Under the pieces are notes generated by a model, which did no database searches, was not told where the DNA came from, and was given only the letters and a program-made list of their open reading frames with translations. This document shows, in pieces, positions 9,647-18,767 of a stretch of DNA of 64,000 nucleotides (position 1 is its first letter; each line of letters begins with the position of its first letter). The translations under genes and the position numbers were made by a program. Origin of the DNA: Actimicrobium sp. CCC2.4 (lineage in GTDB: Bacteria > Pseudomonadota > Gammaproteobacteria > Burkholderiales > Burkholderiaceae_D); contig NZ_CP133777.1 in assembly GCF_034347385.1 (NCBI RefSeq), positions 3,162,001 through 3,226,000 of the forward strand. The letters are read 5' to 3'.

Positions 9647-9663
9647 GGTAACGAAACGTTACC
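9647..9663. promoter_or_regulatory. Perfect inverted repeat upstream of the SDR gene, candidate operator
   Basis: GGTAACG and CGTTACC are separated by AAA, about 104 bases before the SDR start. Seven-base perfect arms with a CG next to the centre resemble LacI/GntR-type operators. No regulator gene is adjacent, so the binding protein is unknown. It lies in the 322-base spacer between the collagen-like gene and the SDR gene, which otherwise shows no gene. Confidence 0.5.
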
Positions 9664-9766
9664 GCGAGACGCCGGATTTACCGCCATAGCTATGTACGGT
9701 TAGGTATAAACACCTGGCAGCCGGATGTGCCACCATGCAGGCTCAAAAAAGCAAGGGGTCGAAACT

Positions 9767-10510
9767 ATGAGCAACAACATCGCAGGCAAAGTCGTCGTCA
9801 TTACCGGTGCCAGCAGCGGACTGGGCGAAGCCACCGCGCGCCACCTGTCGCAGCTTGGCGCCATCGTGGTGCTGGGCGCGCGTCGCATCGAACGCATCAC
9901 CGCACTGGCCGGCGAACTGGCTGGCAGCACCGGACAGGCGCTCGCTGTACAAACCGACGTCACCGACAGCAAGCAGGTCCAGCGATTGGTCGACGCGGCA
10001 GTCAATTTCTATGGCCGCATCGACGTGATGATCAACAATGCCGGCCTGATGCCGCACTCGCCGCTGGAGAGACTGAAGATCGCCGACTGGGACCAGATGA
10101 TCGACGTCAATCTGAAAGGCGTGCTGTACGGAATCGCAGCCGCCCTGCCCTATATGCAGGCTCAAAAATCCGGCCACATCATCAACGTGTCCTCGGTCGC
10201 CGGCCACAAGGTCCGACCTGGCGCTGCCGTCTACGCCGCCACCAAGCATGCGGTGCGCGCGCTCTCCGAAGGCCTGCGCCTCGAAGTCAAGCCGTACAAC
10301 ATCCGCACCACCGTGATCTCGCCGGGCGCAGTCGCCACCGAACTGCCGGACAGCATCACCGAGCCGGATGTCGCCGCCAACGTCAAAAAAATCTATGAAG
10401 TCGCGATCCCGCCGGACGCCTTCGCCCGCGCTGTCATCTATGCGATGAGCCAGCCGGACGATGTCGACATCAATGAAATCCTGTTCCGTCCGACCTTGCA
10501 GGAAGTCTAG
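9767..10510 (+). CDS. SDR family NAD(P)-dependent oxidoreductase
   Basis: A 247-aa short-chain dehydrogenase that would oxidise or reduce an alcohol/carbonyl substrate using NAD(P). The nucleotide-binding motif GASSGLG is near residue 14, NNAG follows near 90, and the catalytic Ser-Tyr-Lys set appears as VSSVAG and YAATK. ATG 9767 has AAGGGG upstream; the longer frame from 9725 has no ribosome-binding site. The C-terminus resembles the YdfG/NADP-serine dehydrogenase-like branch, but substrate cannot be assigned. Its stop overlaps the stop of the convergent coxI-like gene in the four bases CTAG. Confidence 0.9.
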   Translation: MSNNIAGKVVVITGASSGLGEATARHLSQLGAIVVLGARRIERITALAGELAGSTGQALAVQTDVTDSKQVQRLVDAAVNFYGRIDVMINNAGLMPHSPLERLKIADWDQMIDVNLKGVLYGIAAALPYMQAQKSGHIINVSSVAGHKVRPGAAVYAATKHAVRALSEGLRLEVKPYNIRTTVISPGAVATELPDSITEPDVAANVKKIYEVAIPPDAFARAVIYAMSQPDDVDINEILFRPTLQEV

Positions 10511-11526
10511 TAAGCAGTCACCACATCAATCGCCAGCATGCGTTGGTGACGCTGGCCATCGGGAATCTCGCGCTTCTGCAGCACCGGTACCTGATGCCTG
10601 ACGGCGGTGATTTCGGCCAGTATCGAGATCGCCATTTCGGCCGGCGTATTCGCACCGAGGTACAGGCCGACCGGACCATGCAGGCGATCGATCTGCTGCG
10701 CCGTCAAGTCAAATTCCAGCAGCCGCTCCCTGCGCCGTGCCGTGTTGGCCCGGCTGCCGAGCGCGCCGACATAGAACGCCGCCGACTTCAATCCTTCCAT
10801 CAACGCCAGGTCATCGAGCTTGGGATCATGCGTCAACGCGACGATGGCGGTATGACTATCAACCGCGAGTTCGAGGATCACGTCGTCCGGCATTCCGCGC
10901 GACAAAGTCACATCAGCCGATGTCAACGCCGTGCCGAATTCTTCACGCGGATCGATCACGATCACTTCGTAATCCGCGCCTAGCGCCATCTGCGCGACAT
11001 GCTGCGACAGCTCGCCGGCACCGATCAGCACCATGCGCCAGCGCGGTCCGTGGATGGCACGCAAGAAGCGTTCGTCGAACTGCAAGACATCGCTGCGCCC
11101 GGCTGCAGCCAGCGTGGCGATGCCGGTCTGCAGGTCAAGCACGCGTGCCGTGATCTGCTTGGCACGGATGCGCGCCAGTAGCGCCGCGAGCAACGCCAGG
11201 TCGGGACGCGGTTCCAGCACCAGCCGCAACGTACCGCCGCAAGGCAAGCCGAAGCGCGCAGCTTCGTCGCGCGAGACGCCATACCGGACGATCTGCGGCA
11301 AGGTCGCCACCGGCAAATCGGCCCGTACCTGTTCGATCAAATCATCCTCGACGCAGCCGCCGGAGACCGACCCGACCAGCTGACCGTCATCCCGGATGGC
11401 CAGCCACGCGCCGACCGGACGCGGTGCCGATCCCCAGGTCTGGACCACGGTAGCCAGCATCACCTGATGGCCGGATTCCAGCCAGCCTATGCAGGTTGTC
11501 AACACAGCGAGATCAGTACTATCCAT
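10507..11526 (-). CDS. coxI: XdhC/CoxI family molybdoenzyme maturation factor
   Basis: A 339-aa XdhC-type protein, which by family knowledge binds molybdenum cofactor and assists its sulfuration and insertion into xanthine dehydrogenase-type enzymes. The N-terminal XdhC_CoxI domain includes the VSGGCVEDD stretch. The C-terminal Rossmann domain includes [14 protein letters not shown] and [13 protein letters not shown]. The ATG at 11526 has GGAG seven bases upstream and overlaps the end of the previous gene. It is the last gene of the cox operon. It could also serve the IorAB enzyme encoded nearby. Confidence 0.85.
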   Translation of the reverse strand: MDSTDLAVLTTCIGWLESGHQVMLATVVQTWGSAPRPVGAWLAIRDDGQLVGSVSGGCVEDDLIEQVRADLPVATLPQIVRYGVSRDEAARFGLPCGGTLRLVLEPRPDLALLAALLARIRAKQITARVLDLQTGIATLAAAGRSDVLQFDERFLRAIHGPRWRMVLIGAGELSQHVAQMALGADYEVIVIDPREEFGTALTSADVTLSRGMPDDVILELAVDSHTAIVALTHDPKLDDLALMEGLKSAAFYVGALGSRANTARRRERLLEFDLTAQQIDRLHGPVGLYLGANTPAEMAISILAEITAVRHQVPVLQKREIPDGQRHQRMLAIDVVTAY

Positions 11527-11974
11527 GCACAAGCTCCGGTTTGCCACGTAAAAATCGGGTCAAAAAAATCAGCCGGCGCATCGCTCTGCCGGCCAGCATC
11601 CCGCCCGCCATGCCCGCACCCATCATGACCAGCATGCCGACCGGCAACGCCGGCCAGCCCGGCAGCATCGCGGCCGCCATCGCCCCGCCCGTCATGCCGG
11701 CCATCATCCAGGCCGAACAGACCAGCTGGCGCAGCAGCGGCGCAGCGCGACCATGGCGGGCCGACCAGCCCAGCGGCAGCACGATCATCCCGACATGCAT
11801 CGCCGGCAGCCACATCCAGTGCAGCCGCAGCGTCACCAGCAAATCGGGCGCCGCATCGACGCGACACAGCGACGACAGGATCGCCAGCCCCGGACCATGC
11901 AAGTCCAGCAGCAGACCCAGCGCCATGCCGGCCAGGCCGAGCAACAGCAAGACCAAGGTCTCAGGAAAAATCAT
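11519..11974 (-). CDS. Methionine-rich four-helix membrane protein in the cox operon, unknown function
   Basis: About 151 aa from the ATG at 11974, which overlaps the 3' end of the dioxygenase gene by 14 bases; longer in-frame starts exist and no start has a clear ribosome-binding site. Four hydrophobic segments are visible. Helices 2-4 are unusually rich in methionine and carry histidines (for example LRLHWMWLPAMHVGM and MMGAGMAGGM). I do not recognise the family. Its place among CO dehydrogenase maturation genes and the Met/His content make a metal-related, possibly copper, role worth considering, but that is inference. Confidence 0.7.
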   Translation of the reverse strand: MIFPETLVLLLLGLAGMALGLLLDLHGPGLAILSSLCRVDAAPDLLVTLRLHWMWLPAMHVGMIVLPLGWSARHGRAAPLLRQLVCSAWMMAGMTGGAMAAAMLPGWPALPVGMLVMMGAGMAGGMLAGRAMRRLIFLTRFLRGKPELVHG

Positions 11975-12674
11975 ACGGTTTGAACGCCGTGCGGCCGTCC
12001 GTTTCGACGCTGGCATTAAATGAAATTGCCACCCGGTCGCGCGTACCGGCATACGGAAATGCCTGATGCTTCAGCGACGACGGGAACAGCACCAGCAAGC
12101 CCGGCTCCGGCGCGATATCCCGATGCGCGTCCATCAGGTAGGTATTCCCGGCATCGATATGGGCACCGGCCAGCTGGTCAAACCAGGGCCCGTAAAACCG
12201 CAGCATTCCGTTGCGCGCACCATAAACCGGATGCGCCAGTCGTTGCGAGGCCGGATCGATATCAACGTAATACACGCCCGACCACGAGCAATTGCCATGC
12301 GTATGCACATCATGAAAAGCGCCATCGTTCTGCACCTGAAACCAGCTGCCGGCGATCGCAATGCGTGCACCGCTGACGCCGTGATCGTGCCAGGCTTGCC
12401 GGTTCAGCGACGACACCAGCGCCCCGAGGCGCGCGCCGATAAAAGCAAACAGCGTCTGCATTTCGGCAATATCGCAGCGCGACAGCAGGTCATCGGCACT
12501 CACGTAAAAGGAGGCCGGGGTGGCGCTCGCCGGACGCGGATCGCACTGCCGCATCATCGCAAATGCGCGCAACAGTTCGGCATTAACCGGTGCCGCATCC
12601 GGCAGCAGCGCGCTCGCCAGCGGGATGCCCCACAGCGTCTCGATGGCCATGCCGGCCTGCGCATCGCCACTCAT
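11961..12674 (-). CDS. Putative 2OG-Fe(II) oxygenase (TIGR02466-like) in the cox operon
   Basis: A 237-aa soluble protein resembling the TIGR02466/PF13759 family of putative 2-oxoglutarate, iron-dependent oxygenases. The visible hallmarks are a histidine cluster FHDVHTHGNCSWSGVYYVD near residue 120 and, near 205, LKHQAFPYAGTRDRVAISFN, which would supply the distal histidine and the arginine for 2-oxoglutarate. Start and stop overlap both neighbours (ATGA with the XdhC-YHS gene), so it is an integral operon member. No such enzyme belongs to the classical cox gene set that I know; its substrate is unknown. Confidence 0.75.
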   Translation of the reverse strand: MSGDAQAGMAIETLWGIPLASALLPDAAPVNAELLRAFAMMRQCDPRPASATPASFYVSADDLLSRCDIAEMQTLFAFIGARLGALVSSLNRQAWHDHGVSGARIAIAGSWFQVQNDGAFHDVHTHGNCSWSGVYYVDIDPASQRLAHPVYGARNGMLRFYGPWFDQLAGAHIDAGNTYLMDAHRDIAPEPGLLVLFPSSLKHQAFPYAGTRDRVAISFNASVETDGRTAFKPYDFS

Positions 12675-13615
12675 GCCGGTACCCCGCGCGCAATCGCCAG
12701 GTACTTGTCGGGGGCGTCTTCAAACCGCAGCTTGCAACCGTCGCAGCAAAAATAATGCGACATGCCGCCGAAGGCGATCACGTGTTTTGCGGTGGCCGGA
12801 TCGACCGCCATGCCGCACACCGGATTGACATACGCAGGCGCAGCCACGACCGGCACCACGGCTTCGGTTGTACGGCGCAACGCCACTACCGCTGCGATCG
12901 CACCGAGCGCGACTTCAGCCGGCGTACGCGCATGCAGATACGGTCCGGCCGGTGCCTGTAAGACGGCCAGCCGGTCTTCAGCAATGCCTTGCAATTGCAT
13001 GCGCTCGCGCAGTTGTGCTGCCTTGCGCGGACTGGCAATGAGCAGCACCGCCGGACAAGGGCTGCGCAGCGCCGCATCGAGCGCCGCTTCGTCGCCCTCG
13101 CCTTGCGTGACGATCAGCACGAAGGCCGGCTGCAGCAATTCCAGCGTCGCCAGATCGGACTGGCTGTCGGCCAGCGCACTGACCCGCAAGCCCATCCGTT
13201 GTCCAAGCACGCGCGCTTCGGCCGCTGCCGGTGTCGCGCCCAGCACCACCAGCAACGGTGCCGGCACCACCGGCTGGATGAACAGTTCCAGCGTGCCGTT
13301 GCTGGCGCAAGGCATCGCATGCTGTTCGACATCGGCGTCGGCGTCGGCCAGCGCACCGTCATTGCTGATGCGAATACGCCGTGGCAAACCGGCGACTATC
13401 GCCTGCTGCGCCGCCTGCACCACCACCGCTTTCGCACAGCCGCCGCCGACCCAGCCATGCAGCGTGCCATCGGCTTCGATGATGGCTTGAGCGCCGACCA
13501 CGGTCGAACTCGGCGCGCTGACGCGGATCACGGTGGCAAGGGCGAACGGACGCTGTGCCGCGATCAGTTGCGGTGCCAGCGCCAGCATGGCGAATTCGGT
13601 GGGCAAGTTGGACAT
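12671..13615 (-). CDS. XdhC-like maturation protein with C-terminal YHS metal-binding domain (CoxF-like)
   Basis: A 314-aa protein. Residues 1-100 match the XdhC_CoxI domain (HGWVGGGCAKAV), followed by a Rossmann-like part (LLVVLGATPAAAEARVLGQRMGL). The last 50 residues are a YHS-type domain with NPVCGM, then YFCCDGCKLRFEDAP, whose cysteines could bind a metal. In cox clusters CoxF is the second XdhC-like factor, tied to building the Mo-S-Cu centre. The start may be TTG 13621, overlapping the coxE stop, or ATG 13615; I favour ATG. The fusion of a copper-associated domain to this factor is unusual. Confidence 0.8.
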   Translation of the reverse strand: MSNLPTEFAMLALAPQLIAAQRPFALATVIRVSAPSSTVVGAQAIIEADGTLHGWVGGGCAKAVVVQAAQQAIVAGLPRRIRISNDGALADADADVEQHAMPCASNGTLELFIQPVVPAPLLVVLGATPAAAEARVLGQRMGLRVSALADSQSDLATLELLQPAFVLIVTQGEGDEAALDAALRSPCPAVLLIASPRKAAQLRERMQLQGIAEDRLAVLQAPAGPYLHARTPAEVALGAIAAVVALRRTTEAVVPVVAAPAYVNPVCGMAVDPATAKHVIAFGGMSHYFCCDGCKLRFEDAPDKYLAIARGVPA

Positions 13616-13617
13616 GG

Positions 13618-14796
13618 TCAATGGAGTGCCTGCAAGAGTTGAGGCAGCACCCGCGCAATACTGGCGAGGTCGCTGCCGGGAGCAAACAGATCGAGGTGCG
13701 GCAGCGCAGCTTGCATGCCCGCACTCGATGGCGTGTAACCGGGTCGGCTGGCCAGCGGATTGAGCCAGACCACGCGACGCGCGCGCCGCCGCAAGCCGAC
13801 CAGCGCACTGACCAGCCGCTGCGGCGCACCGGTGTCATAGCCATCGCTGACGATGATGACGGCGCTGCGGGCATGCAGCAACCGGCCGGCATGGTGCTCA
13901 TTGAATTCGGCCAGGCAGTCGCCGATGCGGGTCCCGCCGGCCCAGCCGGCCGACAGCAATTGCAGCCGCTCCTGCGCGCGCCACGCATCCGGATCGCGCA
14001 GCGCTTCGGCCACGCCGATCAGCCGCGTGTGATACAGAAAACAATGCACATCGGTCAGCAGCAGCGACAGCGCGCGCGCCAGCCGCAAATAAAAAAAACT
14101 GTACAGACTCATCGAACGGCTGACATCGAGCAGCAGCACCAATCGCGGACGCTGGGTGCGCGGCTTGCGCCAGGCCAGATCCAGCGGCACGCCGCCATGC
14201 GCGATGCTGCGGCGTATCGTGCGGGCCAGATCGATGCGGCGACCGGTGCTGGCAAGCTGCTCGCGGCGCAGCGCCAGCAGGCGCAGCCGGCGGGCAAATT
14301 GCCGCATCAGCGCATCGAGCGCCTGCAGTTCCTCGGGCTGGTGCAGATGCCGGAAATCCGCCTGCCCCAATGCCTCGTCGAGACTGGCACCGTGCTGCGC
14401 CGTCGCGCCGTCGGTGTCGTCGCCATCGGTGCCGCCGGCCGACGCCAGCGGCGTGCCGTCGCTGCTGTCGCGCAAGCCACCGGCCTCACCGGCCAGGTCG
14501 ACATGACCCGCACCGCCGGCATGGGTCTCGACAGTTTTCTGCCGGTTCGGCGGCAAAAAATACGCATCGAATAATCCATCAAAACGCCGCCAATCTTCGG
14601 CCCTTGAACACAGCAGCGCGCGTAAATTCCAGCGCAACAGCGACGCATCGAATTGACCCGATTGCTCGGCCACCCGCAGCGCATCGGCGCCATCCGCACT
14701 GGCAACCTGCATACCGTTTTCACGCAGGAAGCCGATAAAGCCGACGTAGCGCGCGGCCAGCCTGCGAGACAACTCAGGAGCCAACTCCGTCAGCAC
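13618..14796 (-). CDS. coxE: CoxE-like VWA domain protein
   Basis: A 392-aa protein of the CoxE family, which pairs with the AAA+ ATPase CoxD during assembly of the CO dehydrogenase active site. The C-terminal von Willebrand A domain keeps the metal-ion site (DVSRSMS, then TRIGD and VSDGYDTG). A Gly/Asp-rich low-complexity stretch at about 90-135 separates it from the helical N-terminal part. It starts seven bases inside the coxD 3' end, indicating coupling. Confidence 0.9.
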   Translation of the reverse strand: MLTELAPELSRRLAARYVGFIGFLRENGMQVASADGADALRVAEQSGQFDASLLRWNLRALLCSRAEDWRRFDGLFDAYFLPPNRQKTVETHAGGAGHVDLAGEAGGLRDSSDGTPLASAGGTDGDDTDGATAQHGASLDEALGQADFRHLHQPEELQALDALMRQFARRLRLLALRREQLASTGRRIDLARTIRRSIAHGGVPLDLAWRKPRTQRPRLVLLLDVSRSMSLYSFFYLRLARALSLLLTDVHCFLYHTRLIGVAEALRDPDAWRAQERLQLLSAGWAGGTRIGDCLAEFNEHHAGRLLHARSAVIIVSDGYDTGAPQRLVSALVGLRRRARRVVWLNPLASRPGYTPSSAGMQAALPHLDLFAPGSDLASIARVLPQLLQALH

Positions 14797-15683
14797 GCCG
14801 CCGCCAGTTTCTGCACCACGACACGACTCAGGCTGGCACCATCAGCCTGCGTTTTCACCAGCGCCGACAGCGACGCCATGATGCCGTCCAGACCTTCTTC
14901 GTCGAAGCGACTCACGCCCAGTTGCAGCAAGGCCGCCGCCCAGTCCAGCGTTTCGGCGATGCCGGGTTTTTTCTGCAAATCCATCTGGCGCAAGGCCTGG
15001 ACAAACTCGACCACCTGCCGCGCCAGCTGCAGCGGCATCTGCGGCAAGCGTGTCTCGACGATCAGCAATTCCTTCTCGAAACCCGGGTAGTCGACGTATT
15101 GGTACAGGCAGCGCCGTCGCAACGCATCCGACAATTCGCGCGTGCCATTCGAGGTCAGGATCACGATCGGTCGCGACACCGCCTTGATGGTACCCAGCTC
15201 CGGAATCGACACCTGAAAGTCGGACAGCAACTCCATCAGATAGGCTTCGAAGGCTTCGTCGGCGCGGTCGATTTCATCGATCAGCAAGACCACCGGCGTC
15301 GGGCTGCTGATCGCTTCGAGCAAGGGCCGGCGCAGCAAATAGCGCTCGGAAAAAATGTCCTGCTCTTTCTCGGCGACGGAGCGCGTATCGTCATCGAGCA
15401 GTTTGATGGCCAGCAGCTGGCGCTGGTAATTCCATTCGTACAGCGTCGAATGCGCGTCCAGTCCTTCGTAGCATTGCAGCCGGATCAGCCGGGTCTGATG
15501 TACCTGCGCCAGCACCTTGGCGATCTCAGTCTTGCCGACACCGGCCTCGCCTTCGAGCAGCAGCGGCCGCCCCATCGCCGTCATCAGCAACAGCGTCGCG
15601 GCCAGCCCCGGCTCGGCCACATACCCGAGCTGCTGCAGTTGTCGCTGCAGCGTCAGGACCGTGTGCATGCGCGCGCTCGTCAT
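14790..15683 (-). CDS. coxD: CoxD-like MoxR-family AAA+ ATPase
   Basis: About 297 aa, an AAA+ ATPase of the MoxR group. In carboxydotrophs CoxD is required for sulfuration of the molybdenum centre of CO dehydrogenase. Walker A is GEAGVGKTE, Walker B is VVLLIDEID, and sensor 1 is LTSNGTRELSDALRRRC. The ATG at 15683 has GAGG five bases upstream and lies eight bases after the coxG stop; an earlier in-frame start at 15710 is less likely. Partner is the VWA protein encoded next. Confidence 0.9.
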   Translation of the reverse strand: MTSARMHTVLTLQRQLQQLGYVAEPGLAATLLLMTAMGRPLLLEGEAGVGKTEIAKVLAQVHQTRLIRLQCYEGLDAHSTLYEWNYQRQLLAIKLLDDDTRSVAEKEQDIFSERYLLRRPLLEAISSPTPVVLLIDEIDRADEAFEAYLMELLSDFQVSIPELGTIKAVSRPIVILTSNGTRELSDALRRRCLYQYVDYPGFEKELLIVETRLPQMPLQLARQVVEFVQALRQMDLQKKPGIAETLDWAAALLQLGVSRFDEEGLDGIMASLSALVKTQADGASLSRVVVQKLAAAC

Positions 15684-15690
15684 GCTTGCC

Positions 15691-16260
15691 TCAAGCCGAC
15701 TTGCCGGCAAAGAGGCCGCGCCACCAGTCGCGCACCACCGCCCACGCCAGCGCCAGTCCGTTCATTTCGGATTGCACCGGTGCTGGCGCGATCTGCTGCG
15801 ATTGCAGCGCCTCCACCTGCAGCGCAAAGTTGGCCGCGAACTGCTTGAGGATCTGCTCGGCCACCGAGTTCATCACGCGCCCGCCGAAGGCAGCGGCCTT
15901 GCCGGTCATGCCGACCTCGCTCTTGCCGACCAGTTCGCATGTCGTGCCGCCGGTGTCCTTCACGGTGGCCACCAGATCCATCGACGCACCCGAAGTACCG
16001 GTCACGTCGGAGCCGGTACCGATCAGGTGCAAGGTGCGGGTGGCGGCATCGACTTCGCGCACTTCGATATTGCCGCGAAAGGACATCGAGGCCGGTCCGA
16101 CCTTGACGCTGACGGTGCCCTTGTGATTCTTGTCATCGACGCGCTCGGTGATCTTCGCGCCCGGCATGCAATTGCCGACGCCTTCGATATTCTGCAAGAA
16201 CTGCCACGCAGTATCAGCGCTGCAGGGCATAGCAAAAACTTTTTCTATGACGACATTCAT
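15691..16260 (-). CDS. coxG: CoxG family SRPBCC protein
   Basis: A 189-aa protein with an N-terminal START/SRPBCC-like fold (the CoxG pattern of NCMPGAKI followed by KVGPASMSFRGN) and a short hydrophobic C-terminal stretch (LALAWAVVRDWWRGLF). CoxG is thought to help dock CO dehydrogenase to the cytoplasmic membrane. AGGAATC precedes the ATG. It lies between coxL and coxD in the operon. Confidence 0.88.
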   Translation of the reverse strand: MNVVIEKVFAMPCSADTAWQFLQNIEGVGNCMPGAKITERVDDKNHKGTVSVKVGPASMSFRGNIEVREVDAATRTLHLIGTGSDVTGTSGASMDLVATVKDTGGTTCELVGKSEVGMTGKAAAFGGRVMNSVAEQILKQFAANFALQVEALQSQQIAPAPVQSEMNGLALAWAVVRDWWRGLFAGKSA

Positions 16261-16311
16261 GCGTGATTCCTTATTCTGAATTGAGGCTGTCCGGCGGGAT
16301 CAATCACTGGC

Positions 16312-18741
16312 CTAGCGCTGATCCAGGTTCAGTGCATGGCTTTGCTGCCAGACCCGGAAACTGTTGTGCGGCATGTTCATGTGAGTCACGCCGAGATGGG
16401 CAAACGCATCGACCATCGCCGCCGTGAAGCATGGAATCGACCCGACGTGCGGCGACTCGGCGACACCCTTGGCACCGATCGGATGATGCGGCGACGGCGT
16501 GACGGTGAAGTCGGTTTCCCAGTGCGGCGTTTCCATGCTGGTCGGCAGGAAGTAATCCATCAGCGTGCCGCCGAGTACGTTGCCGGCATCGTCATAAGTC
16601 AGCTGCTGCCCCATCGCCACCGCAAAGCCTTCGGTCAGTCCGCCATGAATCTGGCCTTCGATGATCATCGGATTGATGCGGGTGCCGCAATCATCGAGCG
16701 CATAAAAACGCCGGATCTTGGTCTCGCCGGAATAGCGGTCGACATCGACCACGCAGATGTAGGTGCCGAACGGGAAAGTGAAATTCGGCGGGTCGTAATA
16801 GTCGACTGCTTCGAGTCCCATCTCCATCCCTTCGGGGACATTGTTGTAGGCCGCCCAGGCGACTTCCTTGATGCTCTTGGCCTGGTCCGGCGCACCCTTG
16901 ACGACAAAGCGATCGAGGTCGAATTCGACATCATCCGGACTGACTTCGAGCAAATGCGCGGCGATCTTGCGGGCCTTCTCGCGGATCTTGTGCGAGGCAC
17001 GCGCGATCGCGGCACCGGCCACCGGCGTCGAGCGTGAACCGTAAGTGCCGAGTCCGTACGGCGCGGTGGCGGTATCGCCCTCCTCGACCGTGATCAGTGA
17101 CGCCGGGATGCCCGCCACCGACGCGATGATCTGCGCATACGTGGTCTGATGCCCCTGCCCCTGACTGATCGTACCCATGCGGGCAATCGCCGAGCCATCC
17201 GGATGGACGCGGATCTCGCACGAATCAAACATGCCGATGCCGAGGATGTCGCACATCTTCGACGGACCGGCACCGACGATTTCGGTGAAGGTGCAGATGC
17301 CGATACCCATCAGCGTGGCGGCATCCGGATCGGCCCGGCGCGCGGCCTGTTCGGCCCGCAAGGCCGGATAATCAAGCGCCGCCAATCCCTTGCGCAGCGC
17401 CGGTTCGTAATCACCCGAATCGTATTCCAGACCGAGCGCGGTCTGGTACGGGAACTGGTCTTTGCGCAGGAAATTGCGGAAGCGGATTTCGGCCTTGTCG
17501 ATGCCCAGTTTTTGCGCCAGCACGTCGACCATGCGCTCGATCAGATAGACCGCTTCGGTGACGCGGAACGAACAGCGGTACGACACGCCGCCCGGACATT
17601 TGTTGGTGTAGATACCGTCCACCGAGACGAAGGCATTCGGAATATCGTACGACCCGGTGACGACGTGGAACATGCCGGCCGGCCATTTGCTCGGATCGGC
17701 GCAGGCATCGAAAGCACCATGGTCGGCGGTCACATGGACCCGCAACGCCTTGATTTTGCCGTCCTTGTCAGCGGCCAGTTCGCCGGTCATGTGATAGTCG
17801 CGGGCGAACGCGGTGGTGGTCAGGTTTTCGGTGCGCGACTCGATCCATTTGACCGGCCGGCCCAGCACGATCGCCGCGACGATCGCGCACACATAGCCGG
17901 GATAAATGCCGACCTTGTTACCAAAGCCGCCGCCGATGTCCGGCGAGATGATGCGGATTTTTGATTCGGGAATCGACGACAGCATGCCGACCACGGTGCG
18001 CACCACGTGCGGTGCCTGCGACGTGATGTAGACCAGCAGATCGCCACGGATCTTGTCGAACGAAGCGACGCAACCGCAGGTCTCCAATGGACACGGATGG
18101 ACGCGCTGGTAAATCATGTCCTGCTTGACCGTGACTTCTGCATTATCGAAAGCGCGGTCGGTCTTGTCCTTGTCGCCGATGTCCCACGTGAAGATGTGGT
18201 TCGGATGCTTGCGTGCGCCGTGCGCGCCGACGTCCTTGTCCTTGATATCGTCGCGCACGGTCGGCGCATCGGGTGCCATCGCCTTCAGAGGATCGACCAG
18301 CACCGCCAGCGGCTCGTACTCGACCTCGACCAGCTCGGCCGCGTCGGCGGCGATGTAGCGGTCTTCGGCCACCACGAACGCGACTTCCTGATTCTGGAAC
18401 ACCACCTTGCCATCGGCCAGTACGGCCTGCACATCGCCGGCCAGTGTCGGCATCCAGTGCAGCTTCAGCGGCTTGAGGTCGTCGGCCGTCAGCACCGCAT
18501 ACACGCCGGGATGGGCCAGCGCCTTGCTGGTGTCGATGCTCTTGATGCGGGCATGCGCATACGGACTGCGCACCATGACCCCGACCAGCATATTGGGCAT
18601 CTTGATGTCGTCGACGTAATTGCCCTTGCCTTGAATGAAGCGCGGATCTTCGTAGCGCTTGCGCGAACAGCCCATGCCTTCGAGCTTGGCCAGGCGCTCT
18701 TCGTTACTCGGTACTGCCTTGCTGTCGATTGTTGCGTCCAT
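16312..18741 (-). CDS. coxL: Aerobic carbon monoxide dehydrogenase large subunit, form I
   Basis: The 809-aa catalytic subunit that oxidises CO to CO2 at a Mo-S-Cu centre bound to molybdopterin cytosine dinucleotide. The form I active-site loop reads SYRCSFR, with the copper-ligating cysteine at residue 390; the usual form I motif is AYxCSFR, so the first position is Ser. GVAESP near the C-terminus carries the conserved base glutamate (about residue 762). The length matches characterised CoxL. ATG 18741 has GGAG six bases upstream; the same frame continues open upstream without a supported start. It follows coxS by 26 bases in the order M-S-L. Confidence 0.95.
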   Translation of the reverse strand: MDATIDSKAVPSNEERLAKLEGMGCSRKRYEDPRFIQGKGNYVDDIKMPNMLVGVMVRSPYAHARIKSIDTSKALAHPGVYAVLTADDLKPLKLHWMPTLAGDVQAVLADGKVVFQNQEVAFVVAEDRYIAADAAELVEVEYEPLAVLVDPLKAMAPDAPTVRDDIKDKDVGAHGARKHPNHIFTWDIGDKDKTDRAFDNAEVTVKQDMIYQRVHPCPLETCGCVASFDKIRGDLLVYITSQAPHVVRTVVGMLSSIPESKIRIISPDIGGGFGNKVGIYPGYVCAIVAAIVLGRPVKWIESRTENLTTTAFARDYHMTGELAADKDGKIKALRVHVTADHGAFDACADPSKWPAGMFHVVTGSYDIPNAFVSVDGIYTNKCPGGVSYRCSFRVTEAVYLIERMVDVLAQKLGIDKAEIRFRNFLRKDQFPYQTALGLEYDSGDYEPALRKGLAALDYPALRAEQAARRADPDAATLMGIGICTFTEIVGAGPSKMCDILGIGMFDSCEIRVHPDGSAIARMGTISQGQGHQTTYAQIIASVAGIPASLITVEEGDTATAPYGLGTYGSRSTPVAGAAIARASHKIREKARKIAAHLLEVSPDDVEFDLDRFVVKGAPDQAKSIKEVAWAAYNNVPEGMEMGLEAVDYYDPPNFTFPFGTYICVVDVDRYSGETKIRRFYALDDCGTRINPMIIEGQIHGGLTEGFAVAMGQQLTYDDAGNVLGGTLMDYFLPTSMETPHWETDFTVTPSPHHPIGAKGVAESPHVGSIPCFTAAMVDAFAHLGVTHMNMPHNSFRVWQQSHALNLDQR

Positions 18742-18767
18742 GATTGTCTCCGTCAGTCTCAGTGCGC

